Positions 23,801 to 31,420 of a stretch of DNA of 41,165 bases are shown in pieces. Both the position numbers and the translations under genes were made by a program. The notes beneath the pieces were generated by a model. That model was given only the letters and a program-made list of their open reading frames with translations, did no database searches and was not told the DNA's origin. Where the stretch lies: the NCBI GenBank assembly GCA_017407515.1, contig JAFQWH010000046.1, positions 1-41,165 of the forward strand. The letters are read 5' to 3'. Origin of the DNA: Clostridia bacterium (GTDB lineage Bacteria > Bacillota > Clostridia > UBA1381 > UBA9506). Each line of letters starts with the position of its first letter. Positions within the stretch are counted from its first letter, which is position 1.

Positions 23801-25303
23801 TTATCTGTAACACTTTGGCTCTGTAATATCCTGCTCCGTAATCGCCTCAAAGGGATACAGAGGCACAGGGCGGTTTTTAAAGGGTAAGTCTTTCAGAACT
23901 GTCCCCGCTGCACCCGGGGTAGATGTGTTGCATATCTCCTCAGAAACAGGCTCATACCCTGCTCTAAAAGACGTGCACGCTTTAATATTGACCAGTTGCT
24001 GTGCTAAGGGGTCAATACCAAACCCTCTGTAAAAATTCAAATCACCGTTCGCCTGAGCGTTGGCAGATACGTGAATCAAAAGCTTACCCACTTCCAAAAC
24101 TGCCGTTTTACCGATTCGGCAGATGTTTCCCTTCGCCTGAGGGCCGAACCGCTCAAAACTACCTTCATGCAAGCTTTTAATCTTTGCATTTTTTACAAGC
24201 ACCGGTTTTGAAAGCTCCAGGGCAAGGGTTGCCCCAAGGGTAAAGTCAGCCACCGCACCAACCCCAAGGCTGAACGCCTTTTCCGCAGCCGGGGCATCTT
24301 TTACGTCTACTGCCGCTTTCAGCACATTTTGATATGGTAGCAGTGCCTCAATCACCGCCGCACTGTCTCCACAAGCACCGGCATTGCTTGAATCAGCCGA
24401 ATCCACCAGAACAATCGGCTTGCCACTTTTGTTTGCAAGGGCTTTTTGAATCACTTCCTCTATTGTTAGTAAAGCCTGTCCCTGCAGTTCTTTTCTGATG
24501 CTGAACTCTTCCAGAGCTAAATCGGTTGCTACGGTTTTCGCTCTTTCTTCATCATCTGCTATGACCAAAACGCTGGATGCAACATCCGGGCTGTCAAGCC
24601 AGGGCTGTACCTGAAAAATTGAGAAATCAAAAATTGTGCCTTCTTTTTTCAATAGAAAGCCTTTTTCCATCAATGTTTTCAAATTGCCGGCAGTCGTGGT
24701 ATAGCCATGGGCAGGTGCAATAACGGGCAGACTTACCCGTGCCATTTTCAGATTTTTCCCACCCATTTTGGCACAAAGAACTTCTGCCGCACGCTTTCCC
24801 GTTTCATAAAGGTCTATGTGAGGATAGGCCTGAAAACCGGATATGAAGTCAGCGTTTTTCGCCATTTTTTCCGTCACCTTGGCGTGAAGGTCGCAAGATG
24901 CCGAAATAACAACGTCTTCACCCACCAGATTTCTGATAGCCTCTAATATGTCGCCACAAACATCATCAGATTGATTTGATAAAGTTGCACCGTGCAATTC
25001 AACCAATACCCCGTCAAGCTTCCCTGCTTTTTTAATATCAGCAAGGGTTTCGCCCATAAAGCTTTCATAAACAGCGGCATCAATGGAACCTCCGCTGCCG
25101 GCATTTAAATAACTGCCGCATAGAGGGGTGATACCGTACGTACTCAGCCCTTCAACCATACCGAAAATTGTATATCCGGCGTCTTTACCGAGGGTTATCA
25201 GTTCATCGCCTCGCAGGCGTCTGAAAGACTCGTAAGTCGCCAAAACCGGATTAAAGGAATTGGACTCCTGATGCAAACCGCACAAAAAAACTTTTTTATT
25301 CAT
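23801..25303 (-). CDS. M81 family metallopeptidase-like protein (MlrC)
   Basis: A 500-residue protein of the microcystinase C family. FLCGLHQESNSFNPVLATYE (about residues 6-25), VLVELHGATLSNQSDD (about 99-114), SCDLHAKVTEKMAKNADFIS (about 134-153) and QAYPHIDLYETG (about 157-168) hold the zinc-ligand residues. The C-terminal MlrC domain includes LVDSADSSNAGACGDS (about 297-312). MlrC of Sphingomonas cleaves linearised microcystin, but most homologues have no known substrate. It lies 11 bases downstream of the DUF1667 gene and 12 upstream of the PHP gene. Confidence 0.9.
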   Translation of the reverse strand: MNKKVFLCGLHQESNSFNPVLATYESFRRLRGDELITLGKDAGYTIFGMVEGLSTYGITPLCGSYLNAGSGGSIDAAVYESFMGETLADIKKAGKLDGVLVELHGATLSNQSDDVCGDILEAIRNLVGEDVVISASCDLHAKVTEKMAKNADFISGFQAYPHIDLYETGKRAAEVLCAKMGGKNLKMARVSLPVIAPAHGYTTTAGNLKTLMEKGFLLKKEGTIFDFSIFQVQPWLDSPDVASSVLVIADDEERAKTVATDLALEEFSIRKELQGQALLTIEEVIQKALANKSGKPIVLVDSADSSNAGACGDSAAVIEALLPYQNVLKAAVDVKDAPAAEKAFSLGVGAVADFTLGATLALELSKPVLVKNAKIKSLHEGSFERFGPQAKGNICRIGKTAVLEVGKLLIHVSANAQANGDLNFYRGFGIDPLAQQLVNIKACTSFRAGYEPVSEEICNTSTPGAAGTVLKDLPFKNRPVPLYPFEAITEQDITEPKCYR

Positions 25304-25314
25304 AATCCGCCTCT

Positions 25315-25671
25315 TTATTGCATCGTTTTGGTTGCGACAATATCAATACCTGTGCCGCAGATGTTTTCCACAATTACGTCATACTGGCTCACGGGAGCTT
25401 TCACGGATACTTCTTTAATAACTGCCATGCAGTCCAGGATTTTCTCTTTAGGTAGAGGACGGCTTGAGCGAACGGGCAGAAGGTCACTATCTCTACCCTC
25501 AATTTTAACGGTGGTTGTTAAAATCCGCACGTGACTTGTAAATTCCGCCGTGGCATATTCCTGCCCTCTTTTGCAGCCAAAACCCGTAATGGAAGTAACA
25601 GCTCCTGCCTCTCCTTCCACGGTAACGGTACACCCCTTAGGGCAGATAGTACAAATAATATCTTTCTTCAT
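25315..25671 (-). CDS. DUF1667 protein, small Cys-containing partner of the FAD oxidoreductases
   Basis: A 118-residue protein. CTICPKGCTV at residues 7-16 and a third cysteine near residue 33 (GFGCKRG) suggest an iron-sulfur or other metal site. DUF1667 proteins are commonly encoded after a GlpA-like dehydrogenase and an FAD/NAD oxidoreductase in anaerobes and are thought to be the third part of an anaerobic glycerol-3-phosphate dehydrogenase. Its AAAGGAGG ribosome binding site overlaps the stop of the oxidoreductase gene, with only 4 bases between the genes, which indicates coupled expression. Confidence 0.9.
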   Translation of the reverse strand: MKKDIICTICPKGCTVTVEGEAGAVTSITGFGCKRGQEYATAEFTSHVRILTTTVKIEGRDSDLLPVRSSRPLPKEKILDCMAVIKEVSVKAPVSQYDVIVENICGTGIDIVATKTMQ

Positions 25672-25675
25672 GGCT

Positions 25676-26935
25676 TTAGTCCTCCTTTATAACCTCAACG
25701 GTTAAGTCACCGGTAATTTTTCCCGTATTTACGGTAATATGGTTCATTTCACCGGGATTAACCTTAATTTCCTTTTTCTGTGCAATCACTTCATCGCCAC
25801 ATTTTGCAACAAGCTTTGCACCCATCTCAGGCATCAGCACGCGGAAATAGAGATCAACAGTTTCTGCTTCCTTTGATAAGGAAATTGTATGAGGACAAAT
25901 ATACCGCACGTTTCTGCCGGTTTTGCAGGTAACCGTCTTGGTTTCTGCCGGAATGTTACCCATAGCGTAGCGAGCCGCAAATTTTCCTGCGGTTTCGCTT
26001 TCCGAGCTGACGTTATCCACCAGGTCATTCACATGAACCACGTTACCGCAGGCAAAAACACCTTCGCTGGAAGTCTGCATATGCTGGTTCACAATCGGAC
26101 CGTTTGTAACGGGAGAAATTGCGATAGATGCTTTCTTGGAAAGCTCGTTTTCAGGAATCAGGCCTACGGAGAACAGAACAGTATCACAGGGAACAAATTC
26201 TTCCTGCTCCAAAATAGGCTTTTTGTTTTCGTCAACCGGTGCTACATACACGCCGGTCACACGTTCGTTACCCTCAATTTTCGTAATGGTATGGGCAAGC
26301 TTTAAAGGAATCCCGAAATCGTCTAAGCACTGCACACGGTTACGGGTTAAGCCTGCTAAATAGTCCATCAGTTCAACCACCATGACAACCTCTGCACCCT
26401 CTAAGGTCATGCGGCGTGCCATAATCATACCGATGTCGCCGGAGCCTAAAATAACAACTTTTTTGCCCACCATAATGTTCTGGCGGTTTACTAAGCGTTG
26501 TGCAGACCCTGCCGTATAAAGGCCGGCAGGACGGGTACCGGGGACTACAATGCCGGCACGGGTTCTTTCCCGACAACCCATAGCCAGCACAATACTGCCG
26601 CAAGTTACACAAACCATACCGTACTCACCGCTGGTGCAGATAACCTGCTTTGCCTCTGTGTTCACTTCTAAAACCATAGAATTTAAAAGATATTCAACGC
26701 CAAGTGCGTCGGCTTTTTCGGTAAACCGGCTGTAATACTCAGGGCCGGTCAGTTCTTCTTTAAATCTTGTCAAGCCAAAGCCCGGGTGAATACACTGCTG
26801 CAAAATACCGCCTAAGGCGTTATCACGTTCAATAATAAGGACCTTTTCTGCTCCCTCTTCCTTTGCTGAGACAGCAGCAGCAAGGCCGGCAGGACCGCCA
26901 CCCACAACAACTACATCATATTTCATATTATACAT
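25676..26935 (-). CDS. NAD(P)/FAD-dependent oxidoreductase, glycerol-3-phosphate dehydrogenase complex type
   Basis: A 419-residue class II pyridine-nucleotide oxidoreductase. The FAD dinucleotide fold VVVGGGPAGLAAAVSAKEEG is at about residues 9-28, the second nucleotide fold VVILGSGDIGMIMARRMTLE at about 155-174, and the FAD-closing block GVFACGNVVHVNDLVDNVS at about 292-310. The C-terminal 90 residues (about 330-419) are beta-rich. No redox disulfide of the thioredoxin reductase type is evident. Homologues are encoded with GlpA-like and DUF1667 proteins and are thought to move electrons from the dehydrogenase to NAD or another carrier. GGAGG precedes the ATG at 26935. Confidence 0.9.
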   Translation of the reverse strand: MYNMKYDVVVVGGGPAGLAAAVSAKEEGAEKVLIIERDNALGGILQQCIHPGFGLTRFKEELTGPEYYSRFTEKADALGVEYLLNSMVLEVNTEAKQVICTSGEYGMVCVTCGSIVLAMGCRERTRAGIVVPGTRPAGLYTAGSAQRLVNRQNIMVGKKVVILGSGDIGMIMARRMTLEGAEVVMVVELMDYLAGLTRNRVQCLDDFGIPLKLAHTITKIEGNERVTGVYVAPVDENKKPILEQEEFVPCDTVLFSVGLIPENELSKKASIAISPVTNGPIVNQHMQTSSEGVFACGNVVHVNDLVDNVSSESETAGKFAARYAMGNIPAETKTVTCKTGRNVRYICPHTISLSKEAETVDLYFRVLMPEMGAKLVAKCGDEVIAQKKEIKVNPGEMNHITVNTGKITGDLTVEVIKED

Positions 26936-26950
26936 AACGTTTCCTCCTCC

Positions 26951-28390
26951 TTAGCCGCGGCTTCTGCCCGTTACCATATAGGAACCGGGGTTGTGCTTGT
27001 TGATTTTTTCCGGAGAAACTTTCAGCTCACGAGCTAAAATCTCAATCACCTTAGGACCGCAGAAACCGCCCTGACAACGGCCCATACCGGCACGAACACG
27101 GCGTTTGACAGCGTCAACGCTTTTAGCACCTAAGGGACGGTGAATTGCCTGCAGAATTTCTGCCTCGGTAATGGTCTCACAGCGGCAAACCACATTGCCG
27201 TATAAAGGATTTTCACGAATTAAAGCGTCCTGCACTTCAAGAGGCTGCTCGCTAAACTTAATAATACCTTTTCTTTCTTTAATAAAGTTCTCTTTCAGTA
27301 CAAAGTCAGCACCGTGCATCAGCATCTGCTGCACCACGTATTTACCCATGGCAACAGACAGGGTAAGACCTGTGGAACGAACGCCGGATAAGTTAATATA
27401 CCCCGCCAGGTCATCATACATATCAAAATGCAGTCCCTCGGGATTGCGGTTCGGACGAAGACCGCAGTACTGGGTAATGGTATCACGAAGGTTAACGCCC
27501 GGAACTAAGTTTCTGACGTCTTTTGCAATGCTCTCTAACCCTTCCGCTGTCGTAGACTTATCCACCTTAGACTCCTGGTCATCTGCCGTGGGGCCAACCA
27601 ACATATTGCCGTGAATGGTGGGGCACATAAGCTTACCCTTTGTAATTTTGGTGGGAATAGGCAGTACAATATGCTCAACCTGGCAGGAAGTGTTCTTATC
27701 TAATATGTAGAACTGGCCTTTTCTTGCAACAACCTTATAGTCAGCTTTGCCTACCATAGCGGCAATTTCGTCACAGTAAAGACCGGCACTGTTGATAACA
27801 TACTTTGTTTCAATTTCGCCCTTTTCTGTTACAACGCTCTTGATTTTTCCGTTTTCGGTTTTAATGTCTGTAACTTTTGCACCCAGCAGAAATTCCACGC
27901 CGTTTGCGTTGGCATTTTCCGCCATAGCCTGCACCAGAATAAAGGGGTCAATAATACTTTCTCTGGGAATGTATAAACCGCCTTTAACTTCGGGGTTTAA
28001 ATTGGGCTCCATAGCAAGCAGCTCTGCCCCGGATTTATATTCAACATCATAAACATGGTTTTTAAATGCTTTTTCTTTAATAGCTGGCAGCTGTAAAAAC
28101 TGTTCCTCGGTAAAAGCCGGCAAAATAGCACCGATTCTTTTAAAAGGCACGTCTAAATCCTTTACAATTTCATCGTACATAGGGTTTGCCGCAACCACCA
28201 GCTGGGACTCCAAGGTCCCCGGAGATGCGTCATACCCTGTATGGATAATCGCACTGTTAGATTTAGAGGCATCGCCGCCTACATCTTCATTTTTATCGAC
28301 AACGGTGACGTTTACCTGATACTTAGAAAGCTCTCTTGCTATGGCACAACCCACAGCTCCGGCACCGATGACAACAACATCTGTTTTCAT
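26951..28390 (-). CDS. glpA: GlpA-like FAD-dependent dehydrogenase with BFD-type iron-sulfur domain
   Basis: A 479-residue protein with a DAO-type FAD fold at the N-terminus (VVVIGAGAVGCAIARELSKY, residues about 4-23) and a C-terminal Fer2_BFD-like domain. That domain has CRCETITEAEI and GRCQGGFCGP, giving four cysteines for a [2Fe-2S] cluster. This is the architecture of anaerobic glycerol-3-phosphate dehydrogenase A, which oxidises sn-glycerol 3-phosphate to dihydroxyacetone phosphate. The sequence also fits related L-2-hydroxyacid oxidases (LhgO-like), so the substrate is probable only. No glpK or glpF is visible nearby. AAGGAGG precedes the ATG; first gene after its promoter. Confidence 0.86.
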   Translation of the reverse strand: MKTDVVVIGAGAVGCAIARELSKYQVNVTVVDKNEDVGGDASKSNSAIIHTGYDASPGTLESQLVVAANPMYDEIVKDLDVPFKRIGAILPAFTEEQFLQLPAIKEKAFKNHVYDVEYKSGAELLAMEPNLNPEVKGGLYIPRESIIDPFILVQAMAENANANGVEFLLGAKVTDIKTENGKIKSVVTEKGEIETKYVINSAGLYCDEIAAMVGKADYKVVARKGQFYILDKNTSCQVEHIVLPIPTKITKGKLMCPTIHGNMLVGPTADDQESKVDKSTTAEGLESIAKDVRNLVPGVNLRDTITQYCGLRPNRNPEGLHFDMYDDLAGYINLSGVRSTGLTLSVAMGKYVVQQMLMHGADFVLKENFIKERKGIIKFSEQPLEVQDALIRENPLYGNVVCRCETITEAEILQAIHRPLGAKSVDAVKRRVRAGMGRCQGGFCGPKVIEILARELKVSPEKINKHNPGSYMVTGRSRG

Positions 28391-28432
28391 AGTTTTAAAA
28401 ACCTCCTTAAGAATTAAAGCATTCCAAAAATT

Positions 28433-28461
28433 ATTTTACTACACTCACAAAACATTGTCAA
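28433..28461 (-). promoter_or_regulatory. Sigma-A type promoter of the glpA-like cluster
   Basis: Minus strand TTGACA (28461-28456), 17-base spacer, TAAAAT (28438-28433), near consensus, about 43 bases before the glpA-like start. It should drive the five genes down to the PHP gene. Confidence 0.88.
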
Positions 28462-28482
28462 GATGTTTCCAGAATATTGTCA
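28451..28482 (-). promoter_or_regulatory. Direct repeats overlapping the glpA-like promoter, candidate operator
   Basis: TGACAATATT (28482-28473) and TGACAATGTT (28460-28451) match at 9 of 10 positions and are offset by 22 bases, about two helical turns. The second copy covers the -35. This would suit a DeoR-family repressor such as the GlpR-like protein encoded next door. Confidence 0.5.
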
Positions 28483-28495
28483 TAAGATATGCAAA

Positions 28496-28538
28496 AAGGT
28501 TGTTCCTTTACAGCCATAAAGCAACAACCTCTTTGAAT
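28496..28538 (-). terminator. Terminator of the GlpR-like gene
   Basis: AGGTTGTT and AACAACCT pair, with CTTTA and TAAAG extending the stem inward. On the minus strand the stem is followed by TTTTT. It separates the regulator transcript from the glpA-like promoter. Confidence 0.82.
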
Positions 28539-28563
28539 CAATTTTTATAAGAAAGATAACATT

Positions 28564-29322
28564 CTACCTCTTTGCAACAATGACCTGAATACCCTTTTTC
28601 TCCAGTTTCTTTAACAAATCCTTCGGGGCTTTATCGTCGGTAACCAAAACGTCAATCTCTTCCAGGGGGCAAACCTTACACATAGCACGAACACCGAACT
28701 TTTCAAAATCCGCCAACACAATGACCTTACCGGCGTTAGCGATAACACGGGCTCTGAGACCGGCTTCGTCTGCAACAAAATCCGAAATCCCGTCTTCTGT
28801 AACACCTGCCGCACCGATAATGGCTTTATCAATATTAAAATGAGCCAAATTCTCTTCTGCAAGAGAACCCGACAGAGAAAGCTCCCCCTTGCGGACCTTG
28901 CCGCCGGTTAAGATAACCTCGCAGTTCTTTTCCGACAGGGTAACGGCTGTTCTGATGGCATTGGTAAAAGCGTTGATTCTCTTATTCTTATCCAGCTTTT
29001 TAGCGACCATCTGCACCGTTGTTCCCAGGTCAAAAAAGACAATGTCGCTATCTTCAATTAACCCCTCAGCCGCTCCGGCAATCAGTTGTTTTTCCTCACC
29101 GTTTTTTTCCTCACGGCTGGTATACACCGGTTCTTCTCTGACAACCTCTTTGCGAACAGCACCGCCATATACTCGGTCTAAAATGCCTTTTTGCTCTAAA
29201 TACGCAAGGTCACGGCGAACGGTTTCAATAGAAATGCCAAATTGCTCCATGAGCTCAGCGTTGGTTACCGTTTTCTGTTTTTCCAGCATCTCTGCAATCT
29301 GACTTCTTCTCTTCTGATTCAT
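28564..29322 (-). CDS. glpR: DeoR/GlpR-family transcriptional regulator
   Basis: A 252-residue protein from the ATG at 29322 (AAAGG about 9 bases upstream; a GTG three codons earlier is possible). The N-terminal helix-turn-helix, ELMEQFGISIETVRRDLAYL (about residues 21-40), and RVYGGAV (about 51-57) are the DeoR signature. The remaining two thirds form the DeoRC sugar-phosphate sensor domain, with FFDLGTTVQMVAK and ILTGGKV. Members usually repress a neighbouring catabolic operon until a phosphorylated sugar or polyol binds. The adjacent glpA-like cluster is the obvious target. The stop is TAG. Confidence 0.92.
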   Translation of the reverse strand: MNQKRRSQIAEMLEKQKTVTNAELMEQFGISIETVRRDLAYLEQKGILDRVYGGAVRKEVVREEPVYTSREEKNGEEKQLIAGAAEGLIEDSDIVFFDLGTTVQMVAKKLDKNKRINAFTNAIRTAVTLSEKNCEVILTGGKVRKGELSLSGSLAEENLAHFNIDKAIIGAAGVTEDGISDFVADEAGLRARVIANAGKVIVLADFEKFGVRAMCKVCPLEEIDVLVTDDKAPKDLLKKLEKKGIQVIVAKR

Positions 29323-29393
29323 ATCGTTCACCCTTTGACCGATTATTTGTATCGTAACGGATTAACACACCACCATATATTCCGTCTGTGTCA

Positions 29394-29422
29394 ATTATAA
29401 CACTGTTTTTTTCAAAAATCAA
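29394..29422 (-). promoter_or_regulatory. Promoter of the GlpR-like gene
   Basis: Minus strand TTGATT (29422-29417), 17-base spacer, TATAAT (29399-29394), about 70 bases before the start codon. Confidence 0.82.
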
Positions 29423-29459
29423 TAGAGCACCTAAATTCAAAATGCTTCTGTTAAATATA

Positions 29460-29499
29460 AAAACTAAAATGGCGGCACTCTATAAAGAGTACCGCCACA
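29460..29499 (-). terminator. Terminator of the small-protein unit
   Basis: TGGCGGCACTC (29470-29480) pairs with GAGTACCGCCA (29487-29497) around TATAAA; on the minus strand TTTTAGTTTTT follows. Confidence 0.9.
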
Positions 29500-29504
29500 A
29501 ATTC

Positions 29505-29738
29505 TTAATTGTTGTTTCCGGAGGCTTGTTTCAGTCTTGTCTTAGCTTCTTCCACAGTTTCGCCCTCCCGGGTTAAATATCTGTCAACAAAAGCGTCTTC
29601 AATCTTCGTATACCCTTCTACAACGGCTTCTTCTACCTTTTTGTAGCCGCTGACAACCGTCTCCTCAATTTTCTTATAGCCGGCCACTGCCCCTTCTGCA
29701 ATTTTTTCATTAGCCTTAGCGATTTTCGTTTTTGCCAT
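29505..29738 (-). CDS. Small amphipathic protein with YKKIEE repeats
   Basis: A 77-residue protein of unknown function. It contains a roughly 11-residue repeat, visible as VAGYKKIEETV, VSGYKKVEEAV and VEGYTKIEDAF (about residues 18-50), then DRYLTREGETVEEAKTRLKQ. The period suggests a long amphipathic helix that could lie on a membrane or self-associate. I recall similar small proteins in gut Firmicutes without known role. The gene starts 23 bases inside the end of the upstream membrane-protein gene, with GAAAGG before the ATG, and is the last of three co-directional genes. Confidence 0.72.
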   Translation of the reverse strand: MAKTKIAKANEKIAEGAVAGYKKIEETVVSGYKKVEEAVVEGYTKIEDAFVDRYLTREGETVEEAKTRLKQASGNNN

Positions 29739-30360
29739 TTTTTGTATCCTTTCGCATTAAATTTAAACCTAAAACAATGATAACCAAACAAACGCCACTA
29801 CCTGTCAAAACGTTAAAAAGACGAATATCTGCCGGAGCCATACCCTCAAAGGACGTAAGCATAGACCGTTGCAGGGAGAAAACAGACACCACCGCATCTG
29901 CAAGGGAAATATTCCGTACTGTGGTCAAAAGCGGCGAACCGTCTTGTTTACTTTTACAAAGCTTTATAATTGCAAAAACAATTTTCGTAAAGGTATAGGT
30001 TGCAATGGTAATCATAACAACCTCGTGAAATTTTGTCCCAATATCCTGTTTCACCGTAAGAAAAACCGTACCTGTTAAAATGATGGATAAAAACAGGAAC
30101 ATCAGCCCCGAAAAGCGTTTGATAAAAATTTCATTCTGCCGATTCCGTCTTCTGTTCTTTTTCTCATAGAGCACAACTGCAAAACGCATAATGCTCAAAA
30201 TAATGTAATAAGCGGCAACGGTTAAAAACCACCAGGAATGGCTCAGTATTCCAAGAACAGCATTGCCCAGACCGTAAGTTATGTTAAAAACCAAGGAAAG
30301 AAAAGCCATCAATAATACCTTTTGCCGCTTACTGAGGCTTTTGATAGCGTCCAGCATCAT
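29716..30360 (-). CDS. Uncharacterised multi-pass membrane protein
   Basis: A 214-residue protein with about five or six hydrophobic segments (residues about 15-37, 42-64, 86-105, 114-136, and 185-203) and basic loops (EKKNRRRNRQNE). No family motif is recognised. The first ATG overlaps the stop of the upstream small membrane protein gene by 4 bases (ATGA), so translation is probably coupled. Together with its neighbours it belongs to a unit facing a TetR-type regulator gene. Confidence 0.75.
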   Translation of the reverse strand: MMLDAIKSLSKRQKVLLMAFLSLVFNITYGLGNAVLGILSHSWWFLTVAAYYIILSIMRFAVVLYEKKNRRRNRQNEIFIKRFSGLMFLFLSIILTGTVFLTVKQDIGTKFHEVVMITIATYTFTKIVFAIIKLCKSKQDGSPLLTTVRNISLADAVVSVFSLQRSMLTSFEGMAPADIRLFNVLTGSGVCLVIIVLGLNLMRKDTKNGKNENR

Positions 30361-30728
30361 GGCTTAATGCCTTTAATAATCGGAATCAGAGAAATCAGCA
30401 GCAGAATACCAACCAATCCAACTAAGGTGCCAACAATAAAGTTTTCCCAAACCAGGCATAAACACATACCGGCACCGAGGATTAGGGCACCGATGATACC
30501 CAGCAGGGTCCGTGCTACAATTTTTCCGTTTAACCGAATCGGTGCTTTATGCTCCATCTTTCTCCAGATAAACAGTGTTACCAATCCTAACAAGAGACCA
30601 ATCGCACCAAAGGCAATGCCGGTTCCAAAAGCATTCCATTCCGGCAAAAGAGCCATACACATACCCAGTGCAAACAACACGCCGGATACGGTTCCTAACA
30701 TTAACGCTACAAAACTGCTTTTCTTCAT
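30357..30728 (-). CDS. Small membrane protein of unknown function
   Basis: A 123-residue protein from the ATG at 30728, chosen because GGAGG lies 9 bases upstream; an earlier start in the frame lacks a site. Four hydrophobic stretches are visible (about residues 6-24, 32-50, 69-90 and 96-118), with a KMEHKAPIRLNGK loop. It is the first gene of a three-gene unit divergent from a TetR-family gene and is likely under its control. I recognise no named family. Confidence 0.75.
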   Translation of the reverse strand: MKKSSFVALMLGTVSGVLFALGMCMALLPEWNAFGTGIAFGAIGLLLGLVTLFIWRKMEHKAPIRLNGKIVARTLLGIIGALILGAGMCLCLVWENFIVGTLVGLVGILLLISLIPIIKGIKP

Positions 30729-30762
30729 AACAAAATACCTCCAAAATAAAATCTGCATTAAA

Positions 30763-30844
30763 CCAACACTTGTTTTTTTAATACAAGTATAGTATAATCT
30801 ACGTATCTTGGAAAAACAACCATCAATTTCGCAACAAGTGTTGG
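30763..30844. promoter_or_regulatory. Divergent promoters with shared inverted-repeat operators
   Basis: A perfect 12-bp inverted repeat, CCAACACTTGTT (30763-30774) and AACAAGTGTTGG (30833-30844), brackets both promoters. A third ACAAGT at 30783-30788 makes ACTTGT-N9-ACAAGT. Plus strand: TTGTTT (30771), 16-base spacer, TATAAT (30793-30798) for the TetR gene. Minus strand: TTGTTT, 17-base spacer, TATACT for the membrane-protein unit, on the same core. This layout fits TetR autorepression. Confidence 0.65.
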
Positions 30845-30865
30845 AATAATAAAAGGGGTGTCCTC

Positions 30866-31372
30866 ATGAACATAAAAAACAACAAGCGAAAACGGGAATC
30901 TATTGAAAAGATAGAAAAAGCTTTTATCCAACTGTTACAGGACAGAGAGGTTAAAGACATTTCCGTAACGGATCTCTGCAAGCTGACAGGGCTCAACCGC
31001 AGCACCTTTTACGCTAACTTTTTAGATGTTTACGACTTAGCAGACAAAGTCCGCGAAAACCTGGAAAACGATTTTACTGCACAGTTTAGTGAAATGGATA
31101 ATCAAAGTGCCGCTACCATGTTCCGGCATATTTACGAAAATCAACTGTTTTATAAAAGCTATTTCAAGCTCGGCTACGACGAAAAACATCAAGTCTCTGT
31201 GTTTGATTCCGAACGTGCCAAGCAAGACTTTGACGGGAAACATATAAACTACCACATAGAATTTTTCCGGAATGGGCTAAACGCTATCATAAAAATGTGG
31301 CTCGCAGGCGGTTGTAAAGAAAGCCCGGAGGAAATGGCAGAAATTTTAAAAGCTGAATACAGAGGCCGGTAG
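30866..31372 (+). CDS. TetR/AcrR-family transcriptional regulator
   Basis: A 168-residue regulator. The N-terminal domain IEKAFIQLLQDREVKDISVT and DLCKLTGLNRSTFYANFLDVYDL (about residues 14-56) is the TetR helix-turn-helix. The C-terminal part, about 100 residues, is of the short DhaS-like kind that binds an unknown ligand. AAGGGGTG precedes the ATG at 30866. It is transcribed away from the three-gene membrane-protein unit, with shared operator-like repeats between, and convergent with the MATE gene. The stop is TAG. Confidence 0.9.
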   Translation: MNIKNNKRKRESIEKIEKAFIQLLQDREVKDISVTDLCKLTGLNRSTFYANFLDVYDLADKVRENLENDFTAQFSEMDNQSAATMFRHIYENQLFYKSYFKLGYDEKHQVSVFDSERAKQDFDGKHINYHIEFFRNGLNAIIKMWLAGGCKESPEEMAEILKAEYRGR

Positions 31373-31373
31373 A

Positions 31374-31402
31374 CAAAAAACACCCGTAAGGGTGTTTTTT
31401 TG
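31374..31402. terminator. Bidirectional terminator between TetR and MATE genes
   Basis: CACCC-GTAA-GGGTG (31381-31394) flanked by an A run and TTTTTTT. It is short but textbook in form. A near-identical hairpin follows the four-helix-bundle gene. Confidence 0.88.
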
Positions 31403-31420
31403 TGCAGGAAATTATAATAT

